A stretch of 64,000 nucleotides of DNA from Schistosoma haematobium. Lineage: Eukaryota; Platyhelminthes; Trematoda; Strigeidida; Schistosomatidae. The stretch is taken from NCBI RefSeq assembly GCF_000699445.3, contig NC_067195.1, forward strand, positions 60,611,591 through 60,675,590, read 5' to 3'. How positions within the stretch are numbered: position 1 is the first letter of the stretch; each line of letters opens with the position of its first letter. The position numbers and the translations under genes were made by a program. The notes beneath the pieces are model-generated. The model had not been told where the DNA came from. It worked only from the letters and a program-made list of their open reading frames with translations, and did no database searches. Positions 22,600 through 36,979 of this stretch are shown here, piece by piece.

Positions 22600-25500
22600 T
22601 TGTGCTGTGGATAACAAACTTACTGGTAAATGGTTACCGCTAGATGACAATAAAATCAACTCAAGTCAATCAGAAATGTTATATAATCAGAACAATATGA
22701 TCCAGATGTTCGACTGTACCAAGATCTACAGAAACGTATCAGTATCAATCCAGTTCAATGTCACTAGTGAACAGGATATAGATAATTGATAACACTTTAT
22801 AAATTTCACAGATGCAACCGGATGGAATAACAATTCCTCATTTCAAAATGAATTTAGCTTTTCATAACATACTCATAATACTTATAGGGTTTTTATAAAA
22901 GTTGTAAACAGCACATTTGTGTTCCCAGACGATATGAAGTTTCAATTAACTAAGAAAGGCATTTGTATGAACAGTGACACCCGTAAAGTGAAAGTCATAC
23001 TGATCAACGGTTTATACATATAATCCGACGTTATAAAGATATTTCAAAATGTTTAGTTTTACAAAAAGAAATAAATAAACGTGTAAAAGCTATTTTTGTG
23101 AATAGATCGTTCTAGGTATCTTTATAAAAAGGTTTCCCTGGAAAAATTCATGGTAGTTAGCCAGAATTTTTTTTAAAATGTCCTTGCTGTAGAACTCTTT
23201 ATGCGTCTGAAATACATATAATTTAATTAACATTATTTCACTGTTCATGTAATCATAATGGAAATATCGGTCAGATTTAAATGAAACTGTATTAAGTGTG
23301 CTCATATTCAGTTACCAGGATTCTTGTGACATATTCGTGTTTTGGAAATAAACTACTAATTTAAGTATATGGCTTAAGTGTGTCAATATACCCGAATATA
23401 TATTGTAATCTATACTTAGATATCACAACCAATACATAGAGTCAAATATATAGTTCTAAAGAGAAATTCTTGGAACTTTATTTTGTTCTGTTAGTTAACT
23501 TTGAAACATAAATATAAATTTTTTTCGACAGGCACACAAAAGATTTGACTAAATATGACAAATTTAAAATACATAGAAACAAAACTTTGCCATAGCAAAG
23601 AAAGACATTTCAAAGATATTTCGAGGATATATGTGATTGTTTTTAGATAGCTTACGTTAGCATCAACTAAGTACTAGCAGGAACATTTAGGATTTATGGT
23701 TTTCATTCTCAGATTTTAATTAATGTTGTTATGTTGTCTTAATTTCAACAATGTATATATAGTAAAACAAATTGTTTATTAGTGTTTGCCAATATAAATG
23801 TGAGTAGGCATGTGCAATTATAAAAGACACAAATTGAAAACATATAGTATTTCAACTGAATCAGCTTATGATAGACCCATATACATGCTGATATTTGCAA
23901 GTGTCCTTCAATTAGACTATGGTCTAAGTAACATTCTAAATAGATGAGTATTGTATGTATATGAATCAATTATTTGGTTTTCATTGCATATAGCAGATAA
24001 AAAAACATTAAAACTCATTTGCTGTTAGCTGAGAGTTTTCTATATAGCTACAGTATATTTTACAATGATCAGGTAGTACAACCCGAATAATCACTGAAAA
24101 TATGAAATTACATCACATTGACTATTGATCTGTTTTAGAAGTTAGAATTACAACTCTCAAAATCTATATTATCTACATATCTTTATTTATATATTATCAG
24201 CCTTTTTAGCAAATTATTTACATTAGAATAAATGAGATTCATTAAAATATTATACAGAAAGTCTTTACGTTGATTATTATACATGTTGCTAGTTTTACAG
24301 AATACCGTTCTAGCTTCAAAAGCAATCCAGTGAGTATTGATGATTGTTGATATGACTTTAGGTTGGGATTAAAATTTGTCGTTTAGATGGTTTCCGTTAG
24401 AGCTTTTTAAGAAGTGTTACTGATTTTTATCGAGATATGTAAATCTCTGTGATAAAATTCTAGTTACAAATTTCACTTCACGATAAACTCTTATAATGTT
24501 AGTTCAAAAATTATTTACACGATTAAATGAGATGGCTAACGTAAGGTTGTTCTTATTATAACGACATATTATACTTGATTAGTTATTACCTTGCACTGAT
24601 TACTCAAAATTTACTTCAATTGACACGAAGACCGGGTTTAATAGTAAGTCTGATTCTGAAACATGACTAATGATGGGTTATTCTTTGCATTGAACAACAC
24701 AGTGTGACTAGCGTTTCTATGTAATGAATAGCCATCACATTAGTCAATCGGATTCATTTGGTGGCACAAATTTTCATTAAAATGTATATAATATCTAGTT
24801 CACCTTAAATTAACATCAGGCAAATATTTTTAAATAAAAAGTTAAGTATTTCTTTGATATAAAGGTGTACTAGTGTTGGACTAAAGCTCCTTGTAGATTT
24901 TAATTCATTCAATCAAAATAGAAAAGCCCAAATGTGGCATACATTTCCAAAGAAACTCTACTATACAAATACGAATATTCAGATGTAACCGAATCAACCC
25001 CTTTTCTCTACTTGTATATGTATAACAATTTTCACCAAGAAACTTTAATTAGTGCCATCATGATCATTAAAAATGACCGAAAGATAAGTTCGTTTTCAAA
25101 ATTCAACGGCACTTTTTTTCTGATGTGGAATTCGGTAAACATATAGACAAATCTAACTGATAAAAACATCAAGTAATTACCAAACTTTCATAATATAAAA
25201 TTAATTCCAAAAATGATTCACCATTGTAAGGTACATAATGACAAGCAAGCCTCTATTATAAAACAGGATATTATCTAAATGGTTGTGTAAAATTCAAATA
25301 GGAAACATTTAATTATTCAACGGTTAGTAACGTAGGACCAGTTGAATTGTACGTTAATTCAAGTTGTCAAACTTCATATTATTACAATGAAGAAAATTTA
25401 GTAGAAATAAAATTATATTTGTTTGAAAACAAAATATAAGAACAATGTTCAAGGAGATGCATGAAACTATAAAACTAAAATATGAAATAAGTTCTTCGAA

Positions 25501-27156
25501 ATGTAAAATAAGGAATGAATGCGATTATGCTAATAAAACTCGTTTTAGGCAGTATTAACAAAGGTCACCATTCGTGTGATTACGATTATCTCTCACCAAA
25601 CAACCTGAAAGTCTGATAGTCAAGTAACCACTCAGGACAAAAATCCAACGACTTATCTGGATTTTATCATAGCCTCCTCACAGTTCTGTACTCAACATCG
25701 CCCGCCATAGTATAAACAAATGCACCACATATCCGAAGCAATTCAATCGGAAAATGTTCACAACCTTGTCCCTCTGTGACGCATTGCGCCCAACTTCAGC
25801 ATTGCTCGCTCATCAATCTTAAAACATTTAAGGTGGAATATTTACTAACTACACATGCTCTGTTTCTTCCAAAGCCTATTTTAATTGTCATTCAGTAATA
25901 CAAAGCATAATTTTGAGTACTGTAATAGAACTTTGAAAACTAAGTGGTCACCTCACTTACGCTGCAGAATATTAAGTTGATAGTAGCCAAATGACTTATT
26001 TGTATCCTTATTTAGATCTCATTAACAATTATTCTAGTAAAAAAGATCAGATTTATCAGGTGACTGAAATAACCAATGCGTCCAACAAATATTCCCTCTC
26101 TTATCAAGCAAATCCCAAAGGAAAGCAGTCATTAAGCAATATTCTGCATTCATTGATAGAAAACTGTTGCAGGAGATTATTTAAGTACGAGGTGAAAATC
26201 TTTTGAAGCTATTATTTTAAGATTATATATATACTAACCTAGTACTGTCCTAGTCCCAATAATTTATTTGAACCGCAAATTGTTGCTATAGCATTTTTCA
26301 CTCATAAACTAGAACTGATTGTTTGTGTATCCAGTACTCCGTTCCCCCCATTACTAATGGTGTTCTTCCCTGTCAATACTGTTACTGTCTGCTGCGTGGT
26401 CTGGTCTTGTATATATGAATGAATGTCTGAAATTTAATAACAATCGAGAACTGGTGATCATTGGTATTGAGTGTTTTCTCTTCATTCCGGGATAGTTAGT
26501 ATTGGGCTAACCACCAAGCACTAGTATTCCTCGTCCTTACTGCGTATTAGTTGCTTAAGGTCATCTATGGATACTAGCACGTTACAAAAAGACCTACGTT
26601 CCAAATATTTTGCCTTTACTCTGAAGGCATCTAAATGACTTTTTATCAATTACTTATGATTTAAAATCTCTGTAAGATAAAAATGTCATGAATAAAGTAA
26701 CGCAGGAAAATGATATACCTTTGTGCGACAAACTAAATCACTGTTGGAAAATAAAAAAGTTGGCGAGTTCATTTTTCACACTTTCCACGAATTCTCAGTA
26801 CTATATAATCAGGAATTATTATGCCATCATCTTTTTTTATTTGTTAATATTAAATTCATGAACCCGTTGACATATATTTATTAATATATTTGTGAAATTT
26901 AAAGATAAGTTGATGATGATGAAAGAGAAAACAGAGTTTCGAACATATCTGTACCCAAAATATGATTTTGGGAACTACCCATAACCCTTTTCCGCGTAGA
27001 GTTCATGCAAATGTCTATTCCCTTTGTTATAAGTCACATTTCATTTTTTTTGTCAAGAAAGTATTCACATGATCAACGTAGACGTACGAAACCACAATAG
27101 TACGAAGAAAATCATAAAACACAAATGAAACTAAACTTATTATTCCTTTGTTTCAT
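22600..27156. other. FERM gene intron, no gene recognised
   Basis: AT-rich intron. Patches of higher complexity at about 25545-25830 and 26310-26620 look like old insertions but show neither coding signature nor a second copy in the window. Short open stretches (for example around 24934-25146 and 25991-26206) lack any family resemblance and flanking splice signals. Confidence 0.4.
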
Positions 27157-27158
27157 CA

Positions 27159-27695
27159 ATCAGTCAGTCAGTCAGTTACAACGTAAGATCAGGCACATAT
27201 GTGCATCGATCCAAATTGCCATACCTCATTAGTACAACAAGATGGACACCGGATTCATAGAAGTAGTTAATTCAGTGGTGATAATATATAAAAGAGAGAT
27301 TGCATATAAAGATATAGTACAGGAAGAAAGAATTAGTTCATAGAAAGAAAGACATGAAGTGATTTTAATCTCATAGTTTAAGGGAAGACAGAGAGTGTAT
27401 ACACAGATGCCATTGTGATCGACTCTGAGCCATGTCACCCAGAGTCTCCAATCATTGGTTACGATAGTCACGCCGATCTCAATTAATTAGTCTGCATCTA
27501 CCAACATGGCTCAGACTAGAAGTTAGTGACTTCAATGACTAATGTCACGTTTTGGTTTGGCCACCCGCAACTTTCTTCCAACCACCCTTAACACTAGTCA
27601 GCATTACGCGTCGTGGTAATCGGTGTTCAGGCATACGCAACACGTGGCCCAACGATCTCAGTCGATGAAGATTCACAACCTCATCAACAAGGATA
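27159..27695 (-). mobile_element. RTE family 2, 3' end with C-terminal coding part
   Basis: The tail at 27159 is a clean (CAGT)n run. Minus-strand reading then shows the same 3' untranslated block as at 18931 and the C-terminal RT region, including a cysteine-poor stretch aligned with LRWLGHVLRMPN of the full copy (here near 27625-27690). Stops and indels are frequent. 5'-truncated near 27695. Confidence 0.75.
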
Positions 27696-30600
27696 AGTGG
27701 TGATTTAAATAACTAAATCATCCGTAATTTTCTCAGGTGTATGAAGACTAAGGTCTTCATAGACGCTTACTGATCACACACATGTTTTATTAGTGGTTAG
27801 TATATAAAAGAATATCAAAACACAAAATTATATATCGATCATGATATCTTTCATTAAAAATGAAAATAATACTACAACTAAGAGTGGGATCGAACAGTTA
27901 GGCTGGTACTAAATCTAACCTTTAATTAACAAGCTAATAGTTGGTTTAGATCGAATTATATGTTTTAGTGACATTCATTTTACCAGCATCAATTTATAAT
28001 TTACCAAAACCTAATTATTCCAAATAGTTTTGGTGTAATAATAATAATATTTAGTATATTTTGATTTTCCCTGTTACTTTTAGTAATGTGGATCATTCTT
28101 TCATATCTATCTTCATCTAGTGTTGTCCATATGCCGAATTCAAAGAAAAGTCCCAAAAAATTTATTTACTAAACAAAATATTTCATATGATGATATTGAA
28201 AATGATAAACATGACATTTCAAAGATCAACTGTAATCCGCCGATTGAAAATATCTCAAATGGGCTGAACAATAAAACATGGGTAAAAAATGACTAACTAC
28301 TCATTGAATTATATATTTTTTAGGAAAATTTTAACGTCCAGATATTACTTAAAGATAACTATATACATATAAGGGAATATACATACATATATATATAATT
28401 CTTTATGAATAGTATTTGTATATAAGTAAGTGGTCTTGGTTTAATTTGTTTTTGGTGTCTTTTATTTTTCTTTATTATTTATCTATTGACCATATATTAA
28501 ATTAATTTTCTTGAATTTATGTAATTCATAAATAGAACTTCTTTAATGCTTATGACAAAATCAATGAAACATTTCTATTAGAATTTTATAAGTGAAAATA
28601 ATAATATTAATAATAATAATGGTAATAGTATTATTTCAAGTAATTAGTGTTTATTAATTTGCATATTGTTGTCATGTGATATGAAACTGATAGGTTCAGA
28701 TGAGTAGTTTAGTGGCTAACATTAAATATGATGGTATATGAAATTGCAACCAAATGAAAGTGATTAAAAATTCGTTAGGCATTAATTTATCTTAATAATG
28801 ATAGTTGAAAAATTGATTTTGAGCATTCATTTATTAAATGTTATCAATGCTAAGTTTTGTTGTTGAAAGAATTATGTATACAGAGCTTCGTTTTTCTTAA
28901 GGGATTTAAACTTGCATCAGATACTGTGGTGATCTGAAATGATTGCATTTAGTTATATTCTTGCTTTTAGTACGATTCAATAAACAGTTTAATCAGTTGA
29001 AGTAAACAGCTTTATACCAACATATGTCTACTGATAACATTTTCTTATTGGTAACCTTCAAATGTTTAACTGCAAATACAAGTCGCTTCGGAGTTAAATT
29101 ATAAGTGGATGGATTTAGAATGCGTTAAAAACCTTATCACTATATTGCCTTTGGTAAAAAATCACGTTGACTGATCTTCAAATATCAAACTATATATTCG
29201 GATTTTAATTACATTTTTATCAATGAAAGAAGCTGTGTATATGTTTCTCTGCTAAGTCTAATAAATAAGTATTCAAAATTAAATCCAATTACTCAGAAAG
29301 CGTTATCACAAATAATTATATTACATGTGCTCAAACCTACTATATAAATTGTACACTGACAGTGAAACAACTTTTCAATCACTTCTCAAACTTGTGAGAT
29401 ATGTCACTTGGTGATGTGTTGGTTAAAAACAGAGTTGATAGTATATTAATTATTCATTTGGTATCGCGAGAATAGAAACAATCTAAGCATTAAAACTAAG
29501 CTATTACAAAACCATTGTACATGTGAATATGGGTGAATTAATAAACCTCAACTATTTACTCTCACTGAAGTCTTCATATGTAATATGTCCAGTAAATATC
29601 CAATTTTAGGTCACACACTTTATTCTCCAAATATTAGGATATATCAGTCCTAGATCCCTTTAAACATACGCACGATATGTACAAATAGACTTGTATTTTC
29701 TGTATATCCATTGTTAAAAACATCCTTGGAAGTTCACATGTGTCAAGTTCGATTATGTACTGGTGATGACATACTCAAGTAGACTGGCGGTTTGAGTACG
29801 ACTGTTATACTCAGTGAACCATCTCCTTTTGAGTTTATTATAAGATGTCAGCGAATGAAGGATAGTATTTGGACATAACTTTCCTTAACCCAAATAACTG
29901 AAATTGTTTGTACAGAGGATTACCCGAAAATTAATTTGATAGTAATCATCTAAACAGTTAATTGGCAAGCTTAACTCGTAGGAGAAGATATATGTTTGAT
30001 ATTATTATTAACATAAGAGGTCGATAGTCGTCCATGTCAAACAACTTTAGCACAATCGTCTGCGTGTCTAATAGACATGCTTTCTCAGTTAAGTAGAACT
30101 CAATGCATATTTAACTTTAGTAAAGATTAGTATGACACAAGTTTTAAATCTCTACAACACACTTGTGTTTGAGCAAGTAGACAAAGTGAACAGCACGCAA
30201 CGTCTTACGGATAGTAAGAAATTGATAAATAGGTGTGCGTTTAGCTAAAACACGTTTTACACTGACAACCTTTTCGATCTCAGTTGATAAAGACGGCTAA
30301 CAAAAGAAATGCAAATAAAAAAGCATATTTTCTATGGATAATTTTGTTGTGTCAAGGAAAGTGCGAAAACTTAAAGTAAATTGGTAAGGCTCTTTTACAT
30401 AAGCGAAGTGGTTTTAAAATGGAGGATGTAAACAACACAAAGCGACTTAACTATGAAAGGTCTGTCTATAATTTCAGGTTAGCTAATGCGTTCACACATA
30501 TTCAACCTCATACTACTCGTCACTTCAGCTGTGGACATGATGACTGTCAGGGATGAATAATTATTAATTAATATGATCTTAAAGGTGGGTTAATCCAAGA

Positions 30601-31025
30601 CTAAACAGAATAGTTTAAAATATATTACAATACCTACTCTTATTGTTAAATGCTTAATTTGGTGTTAGTTTTTGGGAAAGCTGATTTGAAAGTTATTCAG
30701 ATTAAACATTTCCCCCTTTCAAATTCATTAATCATTCTCATGTACAAATGAAACAGACTATTCAGCCAAAACACGTTCCACATAAATTATGCAAGAAAAA
30801 TGTCAAACTTACGTGTATTTATGTAAGAAGACTCAATCAATGAAAAGAAACGAATGATAACAATTAGGTATAACATATTTATAAAACAAATAGTAATTAG
30901 TCTAATATCAGTTATTATTTATTAGGATTAAATTACGTGATCACGTATAATCACTACATTATTTCTTTTTTAAATGATCAAATAGATTTGGAATATTATT
31001 AATCATAGTAATGTGATATACTTAC
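27696..31025. other. FERM gene intron, nothing recognised
   Basis: About 3.3 kb of AT-rich DNA with simple ATT/AAT runs around 28040 and 28600. No repeat or coding signal identified. Confidence 0.5.
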
Positions 31026-31130
31026 ATCTACACGTAAACTAGTTCGATATGTCAAGCCAAAATATTCAGTTTCTTGTAAATCTAATTGTTTACAAACTTT
31101 TTCAAATAAATGAATCCCATGAGCATTTTT
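31026..31130 (-). CDS. FERM protein exon: F1 lobe, second part
   Basis: Exon of 35 codons, phase 0 at both ends, acceptor TTTTCCAG and donor GTAAGT. The peptide contains HLFEKVCKQLDL followed by ETEYFGLTYR, the hallmark F1-lobe signature (hydrophobic F-D-x-V-C-x-x-L, then E-x-D/E-Y-F-G-L). It joins in frame to the preceding exon (KTYTID) and to the following one (NWLKLDKRI), as in protein 4.1 and PTPN3/4. At its 3' side is an intron of about 10 kb. Confidence 0.9.
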
Positions 31131-31204
31131 CTGGAAAACAACATAAAAATAAACATAAATTACAAGAATGATGAAATTTGATATGATTGATTGTAAGTAT
31201 TTAC

Positions 31205-31395
31205 AATAGTTGAGATCATGAGTCGATTGAAGCTAGACCACAATGGAAAACCTAGAAGCATTGGATGACCGTTTCGTCCTATTATGGGACTACTCAGCAG
31301 TGCGCATCCACAATCCCACCTCGCGAGATTCGAACACAGGACCCATCAGTTTCGCGTGCGAATGCTTAACCATTCATGTCTAACTTCAACCAATA
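31205..31395 (-). mobile_element. tRNA-headed hammerhead SINE, minus copy
   Basis: Minus strand: box B-like GTGTTCGAATCTC, then GGATGCGCACTGCTGAGTAG...GGACGAAACGGTCATCC and the GGTCTAGCTTCAATCGACTC tail. The core reads CTGAGTA, with G8 changed to T, so it is probably inactive. The remaining helices are well kept. Confidence 0.7.
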
Positions 31396-32516
31396 CGTAT
31401 TTACTAAAATGTGCTATTTCTTAATATCAATGTTAGAGTAGTATGTTACATAATACAAGTCGAAAATTGATTATGACAGAGGTTTGTGAAATTTGACCAG
31501 TGTTAAAGTGATTTCTTTTTAATTATGAATTCATAGAAGTTATAGAAAAATTGACCGTGCTCAATACCAGTCACAGAAGTTATCAAATCATTGATAATCT
31601 TGTTATAATAAGTAAATCAATTGAATGCTAATCCGGAACTAATTACTAAACAATTTCTTAAAAACCTCATTTCTTAATGTATTATACAGATTATCATATA
31701 TCAATGGCGAGGACATAGATAAGTAATTAAAGTAGAAGAATATGATCCATATGATTTTAACGTAGTGCTCCATTGAAATCGTGACAAACACAAAAAATAT
31801 TTTTATTTAAAATTAGGTATCCATGGTTGGCAATTCAAATAGAATATATTAAACAAAGATTCTGTGATACATCATTTTCAAAAAAAAAAGAAAACTCCCA
31901 TCAATATATAACAAAAACTACAAACTTGACAATAAATGAACTAATTTCATATAAACACTTATTTATCAACCATAATTGTTTACTTTTAAAGTATAAAAAT
32001 ATAACTCAAATTACTCATACTCATAGTCCAAATTGAATACTTCTATTGATCATTGAAACTATTTATTGATATAAAAATTGTGATGTAAACTACTAATAAA
32101 TTTGCTTAGTATTATCATTATAAATAACTTTGGTTTCTTAGATAAGAACTAATCAATGTTCAATTTACAAACAACAGTCCTCAATCAATAAAACTAAGGT
32201 TTGTATTATATTTAAAATAGTAATAATAATATATATATAACATGAGAATTTATGTCATATTACTATTATAAAGTACGCGTTGAAACGTGTTTATTTGTAA
32301 AACTGTATGCTACTACTTATTATAAAGTAATTTTATGTTGATTAGATAAATAAGTTCTTGGAAGTTTCTACACATTTTGAAGGTTAAAACTATCGGATAA
32401 TAATCGATTAATTATAAAATTATTAATAATTACATCATATTAAAAAGATAAGTTGCGATCAATAATTATGTGAAAGATAATAATATCGATTCATAAGTAT
32501 TAATACAGATATATAT

Positions 32517-32935
32517 ATTTCACAGGTTGAAATCATGAGCTAATTGAAGCTAGACCACCATGGGAAACCCGAAAGCACTACACGGCCGTTTCGTCCTAGT
32601 ATGGAACTCCCCAGCAATGTGCATCCACGATCCCGCACCTCAAGGGATTCGAACCCAGGACCTACTGGTTTCGCGCGCGAGCACTTAACCACTAGACCAC
32701 TGAGCCGGCATCCAACGATGTTAATGTCTAACTGCAACCAACCCACGAAGTTGCGCCACCGTACACCATTGTCTTCAGTGAGCTGATATCTCACAACAGA
32801 CCTGGTTGAACTCCACTGGTAACGGCTTTTCACTAGAACTCCAGGAGTATCTTCCAGGTTTTCCATGGTGATCTAGCTTCAATTGACTCATGATTTCAAC
32901 CTGTGAAATTTCTAAAAATCTCCACAAAACCCATT
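32517..32935. mobile_element. Hammerhead SINE with an inverted tail copy (foldback)
   Basis: Minus-strand element from about 32850 down to 32517 with clear box A (TGGTCTAGTGGTTAAG, 32684-32699) and box B (GGTTCGAATCC, 32645-32655). A decayed ribozyme block (CTGGGGAGTTCC) and the tail follow. Immediately to the right, 32848-32935 is a second tail in the opposite orientation, so the unit is bounded by ~55-bp inverted ends. This is the best-preserved tRNA-like head of this family in the window. Confidence 0.75.
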
Positions 32936-33618
32936 CTGAAAATATATATATGACTAACTCAAATCATTCATTAAGCACAAATTTGTCTGTTCAACTTTGA
33001 AATACTCATTAATTTTATAAAAATCAATGATACTATCTGAATCGAATTGAAAAGAACAGAGGTTGAGCCTAATTACTAGTTGATTAAAAGCTTACTGGTT
33101 TGGTTGGTATATTATTATTATTTCAAATATTAAGAAGTAGTTCTACACAGAATAACATACATTTCTTGGTTTATTAATGAGATCGTAACATATGAGAAGA
33201 GAGATAAAATCATTTTGATACGAATACAATTAAGACTAATGTAAACAGAGAGTAATATTAAACAAAACGATTAGTTTCAATGCATCCAACGTATGTTGTT
33301 CACAGAAAATTATATTTGTAAAAGTTTAAAAACAAACAACCGGGCACACATTACAAGAAATTGATTTTTCAGAGTTCTCTTTAATGGTATACAATAATTT
33401 AATAGATGCATAGATACACAGTATACTGTTTCGGCAGAAAAGAAAATAATAATTCCAGTTGTTGAAATATTTAAACCCATCAAAATACCAAAATTTTCAC
33501 AAATCTTCTAAATAAAATGAATAAAGAACTACTTCAGAATTTGCAACTTCTTATAAATTGAAACTGAAAATCGAAATTACAAGATGGGTAAATACAAATA
33601 AATTAAAATTTACTAATA

Positions 33619-34235
33619 AGATGTAAAACCTTTACATATTTGGACAGCATCATTGATGAACACCGTGGGTCTCATACAGATGTGAAGGTGCTGATCGGAA
33701 AACCAAGAACAGCATATCTACAACTGAAGGACATATGGAACTCAAAACAACTGTCAACCAACATCAAGGTCAGGATTTTCAATACAAATGTCAAAACAGT
33801 TCTACTGTATCGATCGGAAACCTCGAGAACTACCACAACCATCATCCACAAGATACAAGTGTTTCTTAACTGTTCCCTACGTAAAATACTTCGCATCCGT
33901 TGGCCAGACATTATTAGTAACAACCGAGTGTAGGAGAGAACAAACCAGATCTCAGCAGAGGAAGAAATCAGGAAGATGCACTGGAAGTGGATAGGACACA
34001 TTGAGGAAAGCACCAAACTGTGTCACGAGGCAAGCCCTCACATGAAATTTTGAAGGCCAAAGGAGGAGAGGAAGACCAAAGAACACATTACGCCGGGAAA
34101 TGGAGATAAACATGAGGAAAATGAACAATAGTTGGATGGAACTAGAAGAGAACGCCTAGGACGTAGTGGGTTGGAGAATGCTGGCCGGTGGCCTATGTTT
34201 CATTGGGAGTAACAAGCGTTTGTAAGTAAGTATAT
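33619..34235 (+). mobile_element. SR2-like RTE, 3' end only (copy 2)
   Basis: Nearly identical to 17390-18005 and 51785-52400. It starts at the TFTYLDSIIDEH region after the polymerase motifs and runs to the GTAAGTAAG tail. It shares the premature TAG (33931), TGA (34043) and TAG (34157) with copy 1, and the last two with copy 3. Confidence 0.85.
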
Positions 34236-34320
34236 AAATTGGGACAATAAATTAGTTAACATTATTGATTAGAGAGAAGACTAATTTTTGTTACCAGTGT
34301 GATGTACTTGACCTGATGTC

Positions 34321-34321
<1 letters not shown>

Positions 34322-34389
<68 letters not shown>
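34322..34389. repeat. (TA)n microsatellite
   Basis: About 68 bp of uninterrupted TA dinucleotide. It lies less than 100 bp downstream of the tail of SR2-like copy 2. Confidence 0.98.
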
Positions 34390-34390
<1 letters not shown>

Positions 34391-36364
34391 CATTGATTAA
34401 TACATTGAAATAACCCTCAATTTATAACTAATCAATAAATGAATTCTTTTAGTTCATTATAACTAAAAGATTTGGAATATTTCGTGACATACAGATAAAT
34501 CAGACATGTTAACCTCCTGACTATAAAAATAGGAAATACATAATAACAAAAAAATTTTTAATTACATATGCTTTCCTCTCTAAATCTTTTCTTTTTCCGT
34601 TGTGCAATATGTTTTAAGTAAAAAGGGTGTGATTGAATAAGAAGAGAACTTTATATGTAATATAAGGAAATTGATTATATCAGTTTGACCTTTTTAAGTA
34701 TGGATGAATAATGAGTATATTTGGCTAATGTATACATTACTGACCTATTTTTATTATTCATCTGAGTTATAAGTAGTTGGATATATATAATATACAGACA
34801 GACAGAGTTTATTACATAAATGCACAAACAATATACATTTGATCAGAAAAACTACAGTTATATAATTTAAAAGTGATTTATAATACAGATAGAAATCAAT
34901 TGAGAATACATATAAAATCTGGATCTCATCGAACATCTATTTTGTTCTAGTTGGAGATAACTCATTTATACTCAGCCAAACAAAATGGAACCCAGCTCTA
35001 AATATCAGAGCGAAAAATATTTAATTCCAGACACTGAGTTGCTATTAATTGGTTCATATTATTAAGATGAATTAATTTCCAGAATAGTGTGCAGATGGTC
35101 TCTACATAGTTGACTTCTTACAAGCAACTGTTTCACTCTAGAACTCTTGGCAATTTATTTTGAACTTCAGTAATAATGACCATATGATTATTACTTATTT
35201 TATTAGTTTTATGGAGTTTTGGGTAATTCAATGATAATCTTTATAATGGACCAAAAGATTACACTAATACGATATTTATTAAAAAATTAAATTACTTTAT
35301 TAAATATTAACAGTCCAGTAACAAATCGTGTATTAGTTATAACTAACGTGGTCGGTAGATAAAACAATGGGCACAAAATATTTCTGATTTTTATTTAAAA
35401 ATGAATAATGTAAAAGAAACATCTTTCCTTCTGTAAGGCAAGTAACATTAACCACTTTAAGAGTCTAACAGAAACAAACCACGCGATTATGATTGGAACA
35501 ATAATGTATGCTATAATTTTGTCAGTGAGTTAAGGAGCATATATTGGGTAAGGACAAGATGAAATTATGATGAACTATTTTGCTTTTTAAGCCACGAAAA
35601 CTCCGCCTGTAGCTATTATAGGATTACTCTCGATCCGGGAGAGCTGAGATTCTTTGGATATCAGGAGGTCAGTGCCACTTCTAACAACCGGAGCAACAAT
35701 TAATGTAGGTACATGGAATGTCCAGACAATGTGAGAGACCGGGAGGACCGGTAAAATAATTACGGAAATGAGGACATACAACTTGGTGGTGCTCAGAATA
35801 AGTGAAACCCACCGTAACCAAGCTGGACATAAACAAATAAGTTCGAGAGAGATGCTGATCACGAAGAAGAAAGTGCTCTACATACTCAAGGAATTGCTCT
35901 GATGCTGTCCAACGTAGCATGTAAAACACTTGTGGGATAGGAATCTCATGAATCCACGATCATCAAAACATCCATCAAAGCAAAGGAGTAGGGGATCACA
36001 ATATATGTTATCCAGTGCTATGCACCTACCAATGACAGCAACGAAGATCAGTTTTATGAGAGGCTACATTCGATCATAGTGAAGTGTCTAGGAAAGAACC
36101 TAACAATCCAGATAGAGGACCTAAACGACAAAATCGGAATAGACAACACTGGGTATGAAGATATCATGGGACGACATAGACTAACTGGGATACTGGAACG
36201 AGAATGGTGACAGATTTACAAACCTGTGTGCATTCAACAAAATGCTTGTAGGTGGCACAATTTTCCCATACAAACACATACACAAAGGAACATGGGTTTC
36301 ATTGGATCGCACTACGTAGAACCAGATCGATCATATCTGTATCACCGTAAAGTTCAGGAGACCA

Positions 36365-36805
36365 ATGAAAGACGTGAGAACCAGGAGAGGGGCTGGCATA
36401 GCTTCAAATCACTACCTGGTGGTTGAAAAGATGAAACTAAAGCTAAAGAAGCACCGAACAACTGGAGAAACAACAACACAAGGGCTCAATACAGTTTTCA
36501 TTCGAGATACTGACAAACTCAACGAATTTAAGATAACTCTCAACAGCAGGTTCCAAGCCTTACAAGATCTACTCGAAGAAGAGAAAGGTACTATGGAGGA
36601 CAACTGGAAAGAGATCAAGAAAGCAGTAACTTCAATGTGTCAGGAGGGGCTGGGACACAAGAAGCATCATCATAAGGGATGGATCTCTATCGAAACCCTG
36701 AGCAAGACTCGGGAAAGAAAGAAAACGAATACAGCAATTAACAGCAGCCGAACAAGAACAGAGAAAGTCAAGGCACAAGGTGAATACACTGGAATAAACA
36801 AGTAA
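36365..36805 (+). pseudogene. Endonuclease-RT linker remnant of an SR2-like element
   Basis: The longest surviving open stretch of this copy, 146 codons. It is a lysine-rich region with MKLKLKKHRTTGE, DKLNEFKITLNSRFQALQDL and a charged helical tail, the coiled region between endonuclease and RT in SR2-like proteins. Its first Met is not the true start. Confidence 0.7.
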
Positions 36806-36979
36806 TTGAAGGAGAGCGTTAGAACTAACGAGCAGAAATACGTGGAAGACTTTGTAACGACAGCAGAAAAAACTGCATCAGAAGGAAATATGAAACAACT
36901 ATATGACACAATGAAGAAACTCGCAGGGAAATATAGTAAACCAGAGAGACATGTCAAGAACAAAAGAACAGGTAGGTAG

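Noticed and set aside
32540..32866. 108-codon minus-strand frame
   Set aside because: Lies wholly within the SINE, including its tRNA-like head and ribozyme block; not a protein gene.
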